Source: Acidimicrobiia bacterium (lineage in GTDB: Bacteria; Actinomycetota; Acidimicrobiia; IMCC26256; BP-133). From it: a stretch of 6,554 nucleotides of DNA. The translations under genes were made by a program, and so were the position numbers. Position 1 is the first letter of the stretch, and the number at the start of each line of letters is the position of its first letter. The notes under the pieces are model-generated. The model was not told the DNA's origin. It did not search any database and saw only the letters and a program-made list of their open reading frames with translations. The stretch covers positions 1 to 6,554 of the forward strand of contig JAICGL010000234.1 of assembly GCA_025923175.1 (NCBI GenBank), given 5' to 3'. This document shows positions 1 through 5,221 of this stretch, piece after piece.

Positions 1-572
1 CCTCCGAGATGGGCGCCCTCCAGGAGCGGATCACCTCGACCGACCACGGCTCGGTCACGTCGGTGCAGGCCATCTACGTCCCCGCCGACGACCTGACCGA
101 CCCGGCGCCGGCCACGGCCTTCGCCCACCTCGACGCCAAGACGGTGCTCTCCCGCCAGATCGCCGAACTCGGGATCTACCCGGCGGTCGACCCGCTCGAC
201 TCGACGTCGCGGGTGCTGGCGCCGCAGTACGTCGGCGAGGAGCACTACAAGGTGGCCCGCGACGTGCAGCAGATCCTGCAGCGCTACAAGGACCTCCAGG
301 ACATCATCGCCATCCTCGGTATGGACGAGCTGTCCGAGGAGGACAAGCTCATCGTCCAGCGGGCCCGGAAGATTCAGAAGTTCCTGTCACAGCCGTTCTT
401 CGTGGCCACGCAGTTCACCGGCTTCGAGGGGCGCTACGTGAAGCTGGCCGACACCATCCGTTCCTTCAAGGGTCTGGTGGCCGGCGACTACGACCATCTG
501 CCCGAGCAGTCCTTCTACATGAAGGGCGACATCGACGAGGTCATCGCCTCCGTCGAGCAGTCGAAGAACTAG
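1..572 (+). CDS. atpD: ATP synthase F1 subunit beta, C-terminal part (5' end outside window)
   Basis: This is the catalytic beta subunit of the F1Fo ATP synthase, which makes ATP from ADP and phosphate on the cytoplasmic face of the membrane. Only about the last 190 residues are present. The frame is open from base 1 (first whole codon at 3), so the Walker A and B regions lie upstream of the window. Diagnostic motifs are ERITST near the left edge, YVPADDLTDPAPAT, GIYPAVDPLDSTSR (containing the adenine-contacting Tyr of the beta family) and an exact DELSEED loop at nt 324-344. That loop contacts the rotor gamma/epsilon subunits. The C-terminus ends normally after a helical domain (QPFFVATQFTG, GDIDEV). 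The stop at 570-572 is only 3 nt before atpC, so the two are co-transcribed and probably translationally coupled. The identification is secure. Confidence 0.98.
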   Translation, partial: SEMGALQERITSTDHGSVTSVQAIYVPADDLTDPAPATAFAHLDAKTVLSRQIAELGIYPAVDPLDSTSRVLAPQYVGEEHYKVARDVQQILQRYKDLQDIIAILGMDELSEEDKLIVQRARKIQKFLSQPFFVATQFTGFEGRYVKLADTIRSFKGLVAGDYDHLPEQSFYMKGDIDEVIASVEQSKN

Positions 573-575
573 CCG

Positions 576-1001
576 ATGGCAGAGGGACACGGTTCAAGCG
601 GAGTCTTAGAGGTCGTCGTCGTCAGCCCGGCGCGCCAGCTCTACGAGGGCGAGGCGCAGTGGGTGACGGTCCCCGGAGCGGACGGCCAGCTCGGCATCCG
701 GCCGATGCACGCCGATCTGGTCGCCGCGCTCGGCGCCGGCCCGCTGCGCATCGGCCAATCCGGCGGCCAGGTCACCCGCTTCGCCGTCAAAGGCGGCTTC
801 CTCAAAGTCGGCAACAACCACGTCACGATCCTCGTCGACCGCGCCGTGACCGAATCCGACGTCAACGCCGGCGAAGCCCGCCAGGAGCTCGAGGAAACCC
901 TCGCCGCCCTCCAGCACCCCGAGACCGACGAAGAGTTCGCCGCCCTGCTCGAACAACGCGCCTGGTCCGAAGCCCGAATCAAACTCTCCGGCAGCAAGTA
1001 G
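576..1001 (+). CDS. atpC: ATP synthase F1 subunit epsilon
   Basis: This is the rotor-stalk epsilon subunit, which joins gamma to the c-ring and can inhibit ATP hydrolysis. At 141 aa it is of normal length. Residues about 10-90 form the beta-sandwich, with the family pattern VVSPARQLYEGEA, then PGADGQLGIRPMHADLVAAL and FAVKGGFLKVGNNHVTIL. Residues about 95-138 are Glu/Ala-rich and fit the C-terminal helical hairpin. The ATG at 576 follows the atpD stop by 3 nt and has no clear Shine-Dalgarno sequence, which suggests translational coupling. Codon 11 (606-608) is TTA, a leucine codon that is usually rare in high-GC actinobacteria. The 3' half uses GAA, AAA and CAA more freely than atpD does. It is the last gene of the atp operon, in the usual D-C order. 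Confidence 0.96.
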   Translation: MAEGHGSSGVLEVVVVSPARQLYEGEAQWVTVPGADGQLGIRPMHADLVAALGAGPLRIGQSGGQVTRFAVKGGFLKVGNNHVTILVDRAVTESDVNAGEARQELEETLAALQHPETDEEFAALLEQRAWSEARIKLSGSK

Positions 1002-1008
1002 CCCTGCC

Positions 1009-1032
1009 GCGCGAGTCGTTCCGCGCTCGCGC
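1009..1032 (+). terminator. Candidate hairpin just after atpC
   Basis: A perfect 7-bp stem pairs GCGCGAG (1009-1015) with CTCGCGC (1026-1032) around a 10-nt loop, starting 8 nt after the atpC stop. There is no T-run after it, so it would be at best an atypical terminator or a 3'-end stabilising structure. The position fits the end of the atp transcript. In DNA this GC-rich, a stem of this size could occur by chance. Confidence 0.35.
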
Positions 1033-1266
1033 ACGGAGCTCATCACGCCAGCCGGTCGCGCCTCGAAGGCCGGGCGGGTCCTGCTATTTGGTTGTCAAAG
1101 ATCGGTTGGGAAGTGGCAATCAGGTTCGGAGTTCAAGCCCAGGAGGTCGCGGCGGGGAGAGGGCCGACCTCGGTCTGCTCACAAGAGACGAGGGGGCGCC
1201 TGATCCCGGTTCGGGCCTGTCCGCTTCGGGTCGGGGCCTCAAGGTTTCTGACGGCTGAGTAGACCC

Positions 1267-1289
1267 CCCTTGCGGTCTCGTTGCAAGGG
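1267..1289. repeat. 7-bp inverted repeat in the atpC-downstream gap
   Basis: CCCTTGC (1267-1273) pairs perfectly with GCAAGGG (1283-1289) around a 9-nt loop. It could act as a bidirectional terminator-like hairpin between the convergent transcription units. Neither strand has a T-run after the stem, so the role is unproven. Confidence 0.3.
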
Positions 1290-1514
1290 CGTCGGTGGCG
1301 GCGAAGGGGACGTCGTGACGACGGGGGTCGCACCTGGCCAACGTCGCCCGCCGATAACCAAGGCCCCGGCCCCGCCGAGGCCTTACCTGCACAGGACGCG
1401 CAGCCTCCCGCGCGAGGAGAACGCCTGGTTGGCGGACGAGCCCCCCGCCTCGAACCCGTGCGTTGTTATGCGCTCCTACGAACGCTGACGCCGGCCCTCC
1501 AGACCCCGGTAGCG

Positions 1515-1527
1515 GCACTTCGAGTGC
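1515..1527 (-). terminator. Small hairpin at the stop codon of the membrane-protein gene
   Basis: GCACT (1515-1519) pairs with AGTGC (1523-1527) around a 3-nt loop. The stem touches the last base of the minus-strand stop codon (1529-1527). It is short and lacks a T-run, so it is only a weak candidate for a 3' end signal. Confidence 0.2.
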
Positions 1528-1946
1528 TAGCGGCCCTCCACGCTGACTGGCTGGCCGCTGTGGCCGTCAACGACGGTGCGCTGCCCTAGTTCCTGGGTGA
1601 GGAACACGGTGACGCCGTCCGAACAGAATGCGTCACTACCGCCCGTCGTCCTCGCAGACAGCAGAACGCGGGAAGCGTCTTCGCTGACGTCCACGGCGTT
1701 GCGGATCGCGCCGCAGGCTGCGAGGTTCACGACCAAGGTGCGAGAGCCCTCGCCCAACCGGACGAGCGCGACGCCGACCGCCGACATCCCCGTCGTCGTA
1801 GAAGCCCCCGGCGGTGCGGTCACGCTTGGCGTGCCGGTCGGCATGACGACCCGTGCTGACGGCCGCGCGAGAGCCACGATGCCCCACACCGCGCCGGCCA
1901 GCACGACGACGGCGAGACCAGCCTTGACAGCCCGATGCCTGATCAC
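1527..1946 (-). CDS. Small single-pass membrane protein with extracytoplasmic domain, function unknown
   Basis: I do not recognise a named family. From the GTG at 1946-1944 the protein is 139 aa. Residues 1-8 are basic (Arg, His, Lys), residues about 9-26 are a strongly hydrophobic segment (AVVVLAGAVWGIVALA), and then comes a Pro/Thr/Ser/Gly-rich linker. The rest, about 85 residues, is beta-rich and probably outside the membrane. It has two Cys, in AACGAI and DAFCSDG, that could form a disulfide. It ends in a pattern (VTVFL, LGQRTVVDGHSGQPV) like one I recall from many uncharacterised actinobacterial secreted proteins. The frame stays open upstream to an ATG at 2084, giving 185 aa. I prefer the GTG because GGAAGAG precedes it at a reasonable distance and the upstream residues look non-coding. 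It is convergent with atpC and separated from wecA by 345 nt, so it is probably its own transcription unit. Confidence 0.65.
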   Translation of the reverse strand: MIRHRAVKAGLAVVVLAGAVWGIVALARPSARVVMPTGTPSVTAPPGASTTTGMSAVGVALVRLGEGSRTLVVNLAACGAIRNAVDVSEDASRVLLSARTTGGSDAFCSDGVTVFLTQELGQRTVVDGHSGQPVSVEGR

Positions 1947-2101
1947 CAGCCCGCTCTCTTCCGTCGCCGCTCTTGTACCAGTTTGGCGTTTCGTCCACGC
2001 TCGCCGGTTCCGGACGACGCTCGATAGCGCATATTGCCGGGGTCGTCCGCTGGACGCGCGGCTCAACCGGGCCAAAACCCGCACCTGATCGGCACATCCA
2101 G

Positions 2102-2150
2102 CGATGCGTCGCGCTTAGCTACACATAGTGTCGGTAGGCGCGACGCATCG
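2102..2150. repeat. 49-nt near-perfect palindrome
   Basis: The arms CGATGCGTCGCGC (2102-2114) and GCGCGACGCATCG (2138-2150) pair perfectly over 13 bp. The symmetry then continues inward around position 2126: a T-G wobble, T-A, A-T, a G-G mismatch, C-G, a T-C mismatch, and then ACAC (2121-2124) with GTGT (2128-2131) around a 3-nt loop. In total 19 canonical pairs and one wobble lie in 49 nt, far more than composition explains. It could be a transcription terminator (no T-run follows on either strand), an operator for a dimeric regulator, or a copy of a dispersed palindromic repeat. Confidence 0.85.
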
Positions 2151-2161
2151 GCCTGCCCGCT

Positions 2162-2224
2162 CGGTATTGCCGGTACTGCGGGCGGGGCGGTGACCTGGTG
2201 ACCCGCCCGTAAACGGCGATACCG
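2162..2224. repeat. 63-nt two-tier inverted repeat
   Basis: The outer arms CGGTATTGCCG (2162-2172) and CGGCGATACCG (2214-2224) pair over 11 bp with one T-G wobble. Inside them, CGGGCGGG (2179-2186) pairs perfectly with CCCGCCCG (2202-2209). A further G-T and T-A pair can extend this inner stem outward at 2178/2210 and 2177/2211. The apical part carries the heptamer GGTGACC twice, at 2189-2195 and 2197-2203, one base apart. It lies 11 nt from the 2102-2150 palindrome. As RNA from the minus strand, the two would form back-to-back hairpins in the wecA 3' region. Confidence 0.8.
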
Positions 2225-2291
2225 GAAAGCTCTACAAAGCACCGGGATCGAACGGCATTGCGGCGCTACAGAGTCAAGAAAGCCCACACGT

Positions 2292-3527
2292 TCAGGCGGG
2301 CCAGGACGTGGCCCTGGGGGGCTGGGGCTCCTCGTCTTCAAAGTCGTCGCCTTTGGAGTCGACGATGACGACGAACTCGGGGGGCTCCAGCTCGACCTCT
2401 TCGTCGGTGTGGCCGTTCTCGGCTTCTACCGCATTGCGCCGGGCGCGGCGGGCCACCGGGTGGAAGATGGCGTAGAGGATCAGGGCGAGGGCGGCGATAC
2501 CGAAGGGCACCAGGGCGTTGCCCTCGTTGGTGTACGTCGGGGCGAGTACGAAGCCGGCAAGCACGGCCGTCCAGGCCCAGAGGATGAACACGGCCCGGCG
2601 CTGGCCGTGGCCGAGGCGCATCAGGCGGTGGTGGAGATGCTCCTTGTCGGGCATGGCGATCGACGTCCGCCGGGCGGCGCGACGCAGCACCGCCAGCGCG
2701 ATGTCGAGCATCGGCACCCCGAGGATCACGAACGGGATGACCAGGGGGGCGAAGAAGAAGAACGTCTGGCCGCTGAACTGGTCGGCCGTCCGCCCGCCGA
2801 CGAGGATCGTGCTGGCGGCCAGGAGCAGGCCGAGGAACAGCGCTCCCGCGTCGCCCATGAAGATCTTGGCCGGGTGGGCGTTGCGGGGCAGGAAGCCGAC
2901 ACACACGCCGACGGCGATGATCGCCACCAGCGGCGCCAGGTTCGACCCGGCGAGGAGCCCCGAGTCCGACAGCCGGAGCGAGTAGGCGAAGAAGGCCACG
3001 CCCGCGATGCCGACCACGCCCGCTGCCAGACCATCCAACCCGTCGATGAGGTTCACGGCGTTGGCCATGAGCGCCACCCAGATCACCGTCAGGAGCGGCG
3101 ACAGGTCGGGCGAGAGCACGACGAACCCGGCGAAGGGGATCCGGAAGAAGAGCAGGGTGATCCCGAGGAGCGACAGGAGACTGCCGGAGAAGACCTGGCC
3201 GGCCAGCTTGGCCGGCGGGGAGACCTCCCGGAGGTCGTCGAGGGCCCCGACGGCAAACATCGCGGTGGCCCCGATCAGCAGCCCGAGCGGCTCCGATGTG
3301 CCGCGGAACACCGGCCGGAACTGCGGCAGCACCGAGGCGGTGGCAAGAGCTGCCAGGAACCCCCCGTACATGGCAGCCCCACCCAGGGTCGGGGTGGGCC
3401 GCTCGTGGACCCGCCGGGCGTCAGGCGACACCACCGCGCCGAGGCGGATCGCCATCCGCCGAACGACCGGCGTGAGCAGCCAGGTGACGAGGGCCGCCAC
3501 CAACAGGACGATGAGGTACTCCGCCAT
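2292..3527 (-). CDS. wecA: WecA/TagO-family undecaprenyl-phosphate GlcNAc-1-phosphate transferase
   Basis: This integral membrane enzyme transfers GlcNAc-1-phosphate from UDP-GlcNAc to undecaprenyl (or decaprenyl) phosphate. It thereby starts lipid-linked cell-wall polymers such as the arabinogalactan linker or teichoic-type glycans. The protein is 411 aa with about ten hydrophobic segments. Family motifs run in order: SPDARRVHERPTPTLGG (34-50), the Mg-binding Asp pair in GALDDLRE (D97, D98), NAVNLIDGLDGLAAG (156-170, D162 and D165), KIFMGDAGALFLG (221-233, D226) and the His motif KEHLHHRL (H297, H299, H300). The HLHH motif, rather than the HHHFE of MraY, places it in the WecA/TagO branch. 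Residues about 360-411 form a cytoplasmic Glu/Asp-rich tail with no conserved function I know. The gene follows the GGDEF-EAL gene by 97 nt. In mycobacteria the orthologue lies just upstream of the atp operon. The exact donor sugar is inferred. Confidence 0.93.
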   Translation of the reverse strand: MAEYLIVLLVAALVTWLLTPVVRRMAIRLGAVVSPDARRVHERPTPTLGGAAMYGGFLAALATASVLPQFRPVFRGTSEPLGLLIGATAMFAVGALDDLREVSPPAKLAGQVFSGSLLSLLGITLLFFRIPFAGFVVLSPDLSPLLTVIWVALMANAVNLIDGLDGLAAGVVGIAGVAFFAYSLRLSDSGLLAGSNLAPLVAIIAVGVCVGFLPRNAHPAKIFMGDAGALFLGLLLAASTILVGGRTADQFSGQTFFFFAPLVIPFVILGVPMLDIALAVLRRAARRTSIAMPDKEHLHHRLMRLGHGQRRAVFILWAWTAVLAGFVLAPTYTNEGNALVPFGIAALALILYAIFHPVARRARRNAVEAENGHTDEEVELEPPEFVVIVDSKGDDFEDEEPQPPRATSWPA

Positions 3528-3584
3528 GCCAGCCGTTCAGGATCGCGCGTCTGAAGGCATCAACCGCGTCATTGGCCGCCCAGC

Positions 3585-3598
3585 GCGTCAAGCGACGC
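3585..3598 (-). other. Small hairpin between the GGDEF-EAL gene and wecA
   Basis: GCGTC (3585-3589) pairs with GACGC (3594-3598) around a 4-nt loop, inside the 96-nt gap. On the minus strand a TTGACG hexamer overlaps this hairpin, but I see no matching -10 at 16-19 nt. Separate transcription of wecA is therefore not shown. This is weak evidence of a regulatory junction. Confidence 0.2.
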
Positions 3599-3623
3599 CA
3601 CAAATGGTAGGCGGAGAGGGGTC

Positions 3624-5201
3624 TCAGGCGGCCATTGGGAGGAGGCTGCGCCCCAGGAGCTCACCGAATTCGGCGGCTTCAACCGGCCGGGAGAACAGGT
3701 ACCCCTGGCCGTACGTGCAGCCCAGTCGGCGCAGCTCCTCGAGCTGCTCGGGGGTCTCGATGCCCTCGGCCACGGTGGCCACACCGAGCGTCACGGCCAT
3801 CTCCACCACGGCAGCCACGACTGCCCGGTCGGAGGCCGACGTGAGGAGGCCGGCGACGTACGACCGGTCGATCTTGATGCTGTCGGCCCGGACACTGCGG
3901 GCGCCGGTGAGGGAGGCGGAGCCCGTCCCGAAGTCGTCGATGCCGAGACCGAAGCCGAGGCCGGTGAGCCGGTAGAGGGCCGCCTGGGTGCCAGGGTCAC
4001 CGTCGAGGAGGGCGGTCTCGGTGACGTCGACGCAGACGTGGCGAGGTTCGAGCCCTGCCGCCTCCACCGCCTGCTCGAGGCCGGCCAGCACGGCCGGTTC
4101 GCTCAGCTGCCTCCGGGCCAGGTTGACGGAGATGCGGCTCAGTTCGGGGTGGTCGGCCCGCCACCGCTCGAACTGGCGGCAGGCCTCCTCGATCAGCACA
4201 CCGCCCAGCGGGTCGATCAGCCCGGTGGACTCGGCCACCGCCAGGAAGTCGGACGGCGCGAGCAGGCGCCCGTCGTCGGTCTTGATCCGCAGGAGAGCTT
4301 CTCCGCCGACGGGCATGGCCGAGGCGAGGTCGACGATCGGCTGGTACTGGACATGGACGCCGTCGCCCTCCAGGGCGCGGCGCAGGAGCCATTCCGTCTC
4401 CAGCCGGCGGGCGCCCTCCGACCGGAGCCGGCCGGCGAAGAACTCGTAGCGGTCGCGGCCTCGCTCCTTGGCCCGGTAGAGGGCCGCGTCGGCGTCGCGG
4501 AGGGCCTCTTCGACGGTGCCGTTCTGCGCCACGGCGATCCCGATGGAGGCCGACAGGCGCAGCGACTCCGTTCCTGTTGCGGCTCTCGCCGCACTTGTCG
4601 GGGGGACACCCCCCATCCCCCGGGGCAAGCTGAGCGGCGCGGCGAGCGAGTCGCGGATGCGCTCGGCCAGGGCGGCCGCTGCCTCCTCTCCGAACAGGCC
4701 CTCGGCCACCACGACGAACTCGTCGCCTCCGACGCGGGCCACGGTGTCGCCCGGCCGGACGGCCATCGTGAGCCGGTCGGCCATCTCGACGAGGACGGCG
4801 TCGCCCGCGGTACGGCCCATGGTGTCGTTGATGAGGCGCAGGCCGTCGAGGTCGCAGACGAGGACGGCGACCGCCCCCTCCCGGCCGGTCCGCCGGGCCA
4901 GCGCCTGGCCGAGCCGGTCGAGGAGCAACATCCGGTTCGGCAGCGCGGTCAGGTCATCGTGGAAAGCCCGCCAGTCGGCGAGCTTGCCCGCCACCCCGAG
5001 ATCCTGCTCGAGCACCTGCTTGTCGGCGGAGAGGGCGGCGATGTGCAGCTCGTAGTCCCGGATCGCCCGGGTAGCAGACACAAGCCGGCGGGAGAGCCGC
5101 CCACGGTCCCACGCCATCAGCCCAGCCACGGCCCCGACCACCAGGCACATCACATGGAGCAAGGTCATACCCATCCCGATCGCCCCGGGCGGGTGGAACA
5201 T
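3624..5201 (-). CDS. Membrane-anchored GGDEF-EAL dual-domain cyclic-di-GMP enzyme
   Basis: It likely makes and/or degrades the second messenger c-di-GMP at the membrane. From the ATG at 5201 it has 525 aa. Residues about 12-30 form one membrane segment, followed by a charged, probably helical linker (about 33-75) and no PAS or GAF sensor domain. The GGDEF domain (about 80-255) has LTALPNR, CDLDGLRLIND, an intact GGDEF (158-162) and an intact RxxD inhibitory site (R149, D152). The EAL domain (about 265-515) keeps the catalytic set: EALLR (E301), N360 in SVN, E395 in VTET, the Asp pair D422/D423 in IDDFGTG, K443, E479 in VAEGIET and Q499. Both activities therefore look possible. Residues about 195-215 form an extra loop encoded by a palindromic element. 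The start is uncertain: ATGs at codons 10 and 12 (5174, 5168) have G-rich sequence before them, while the ATG at 5201 has no evident RBS. It lies 20 nt after glyA, probably in the same operon. Confidence 0.94.
   Translation of the reverse strand: MFHPPGAIGMGMTLLHVMCLVVGAVAGLMAWDRGRLSRRLVSATRAIRDYELHIAALSADKQVLEQDLGVAGKLADWRAFHDDLTALPNRMLLLDRLGQALARRTGREGAVAVLVCDLDGLRLINDTMGRTAGDAVLVEMADRLTMAVRPGDTVARVGGDEFVVVAEGLFGEEAAAALAERIRDSLAAPLSLPRGMGGVPPTSAARAATGTESLRLSASIGIAVAQNGTVEEALRDADAALYRAKERGRDRYEFFAGRLRSEGARRLETEWLLRRALEGDGVHVQYQPIVDLASAMPVGGEALLRIKTDDGRLLAPSDFLAVAESTGLIDPLGGVLIEEACRQFERWRADHPELSRISVNLARRQLSEPAVLAGLEQAVEAAGLEPRHVCVDVTETALLDGDPGTQAALYRLTGLGFGLGIDDFGTGSASLTGARSVRADSIKIDRSYVAGLLTSASDRAVVAAVVEMAVTLGVATVAEGIETPEQLEELRRLGCTYGQGYLFSRPVEAAEFGELLGRSLLPMAA
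4578..4629. repeat. Palindromic insertion element within the GGDEF coding region
   Basis: Two adjacent hairpins lie inside the coding sequence. TGCGGC (4578-4583) pairs with GCCGCA (4588-4593) around a 4-nt loop that reads GAGA on the coding strand. CTTGTC (4594-4599) pairs with GGCAAG (4624-4629), with one wobble, and encloses a run of six G (4600-4605), ACA and six C (4609-4614). The encoded peptide (about residues 195-215, Gly/Pro/Ala/Thr-rich) sits between PLSL and LRLSASIGIA. Typical GGDEF domains have only a short turn there. The extra length, about 16 residues, roughly equals the size of the element. Confidence 0.6.
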
Positions 5202-5221
5202 GAGCCGAAGTGTGCCGCCGT

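Larger units (their letters stand above)
1002..1526. other. Gene-poor intergenic stretch between convergent atpC and the small membrane-protein gene
   Basis: I can support no gene in these 525 nt. Open frames exist on both strands (for example 1120-1518 on minus), but their translations are Arg/Pro/Gly-rich, match no family I know, and have the look of compositional frames. The stretch holds small hairpins at 1009-1032 and 1267-1289, and an AAGGCC/GGCCTT pair at 1360-1365 and 1379-1384. It is long for a gap between two convergent genes in a compact bacterial genome. That makes decayed DNA or a rearrangement scar plausible, but I see no recognisable remnant such as a transposase fragment or a tRNA. 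Confidence 0.6.
1947..2291. other. 345-nt gap holding two tandem strong inverted repeats
   Basis: This lies between the wecA stop and the GTG start of the small membrane-protein gene, both on the minus strand. No gene is supported here. The main content is the pair of hairpin-forming sequences at 2102-2150 and 2162-2224, described separately. I found no confident -35/-10 promoter for the small gene, although one would be expected if the hairpins end transcription from wecA. Confidence 0.6.

Noticed and set aside
1350..1472. Possible integron attC site: GATAAC near 1353 and GTTATGC near 1465, about 120 nt apart, just downstream of a small orphan gene as in a cassette.
   Set aside because: Only five bases of the outer boxes pair, and inside just one 6-bp match (CGAGGC with GCCTCG) is found, with unequal spacing. 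The long imperfect stem of a real attC is absent, and no integrase or second site is seen.
1440..1480. tRNA-like T-loop signature on the minus strand (GGGTTCGAGGC).
   Set aside because: The T-stem does not pair (second position G-G) and no cloverleaf with D-arm, anticodon arm and acceptor can be drawn.
1120..1518. Minus-strand open frame of 132 codons, and a nested 66-codon frame in another register, in the gap after atpC.
   Set aside because: No recognisable motif, Arg/Pro-rich composition, no clear RBS, and several competing frames in the same stretch.
1985..2020. GGAAC-type ECF sigma-factor -35 upstream of the small membrane-protein gene on the minus strand.
   Set aside because: No matching -10 (CGTC or GTT type) occurs at the expected 16-17 nt spacing.
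2240..2275. Second T-loop-like string on the minus strand (GTTCGATCC).
   Set aside because: The flanking bases do not form a 5-bp stem and no other tRNA arms are present.
3193..3206. Perfect 12-bp palindrome CTGGCCGGCCAG.
   Set aside because: It lies within conserved coding sequence of wecA and is explained by high-GC codons; no independent role is suggested.
2292..3527. MraY (phospho-MurNAc-pentapeptide transferase) as the identity of the membrane transferase.
   Set aside because: The His motif is HLHH followed by RLMRLG, typical of WecA/TagO, not the HHHFE of MraY, and there is no mur/fts neighbourhood.
2409..3554. Long plus-strand open frame (381 codons) antisense to wecA.
   Set aside because: Low-complexity Glu/Gly/Arg/His composition and complete overlap with a clear WecA gene.
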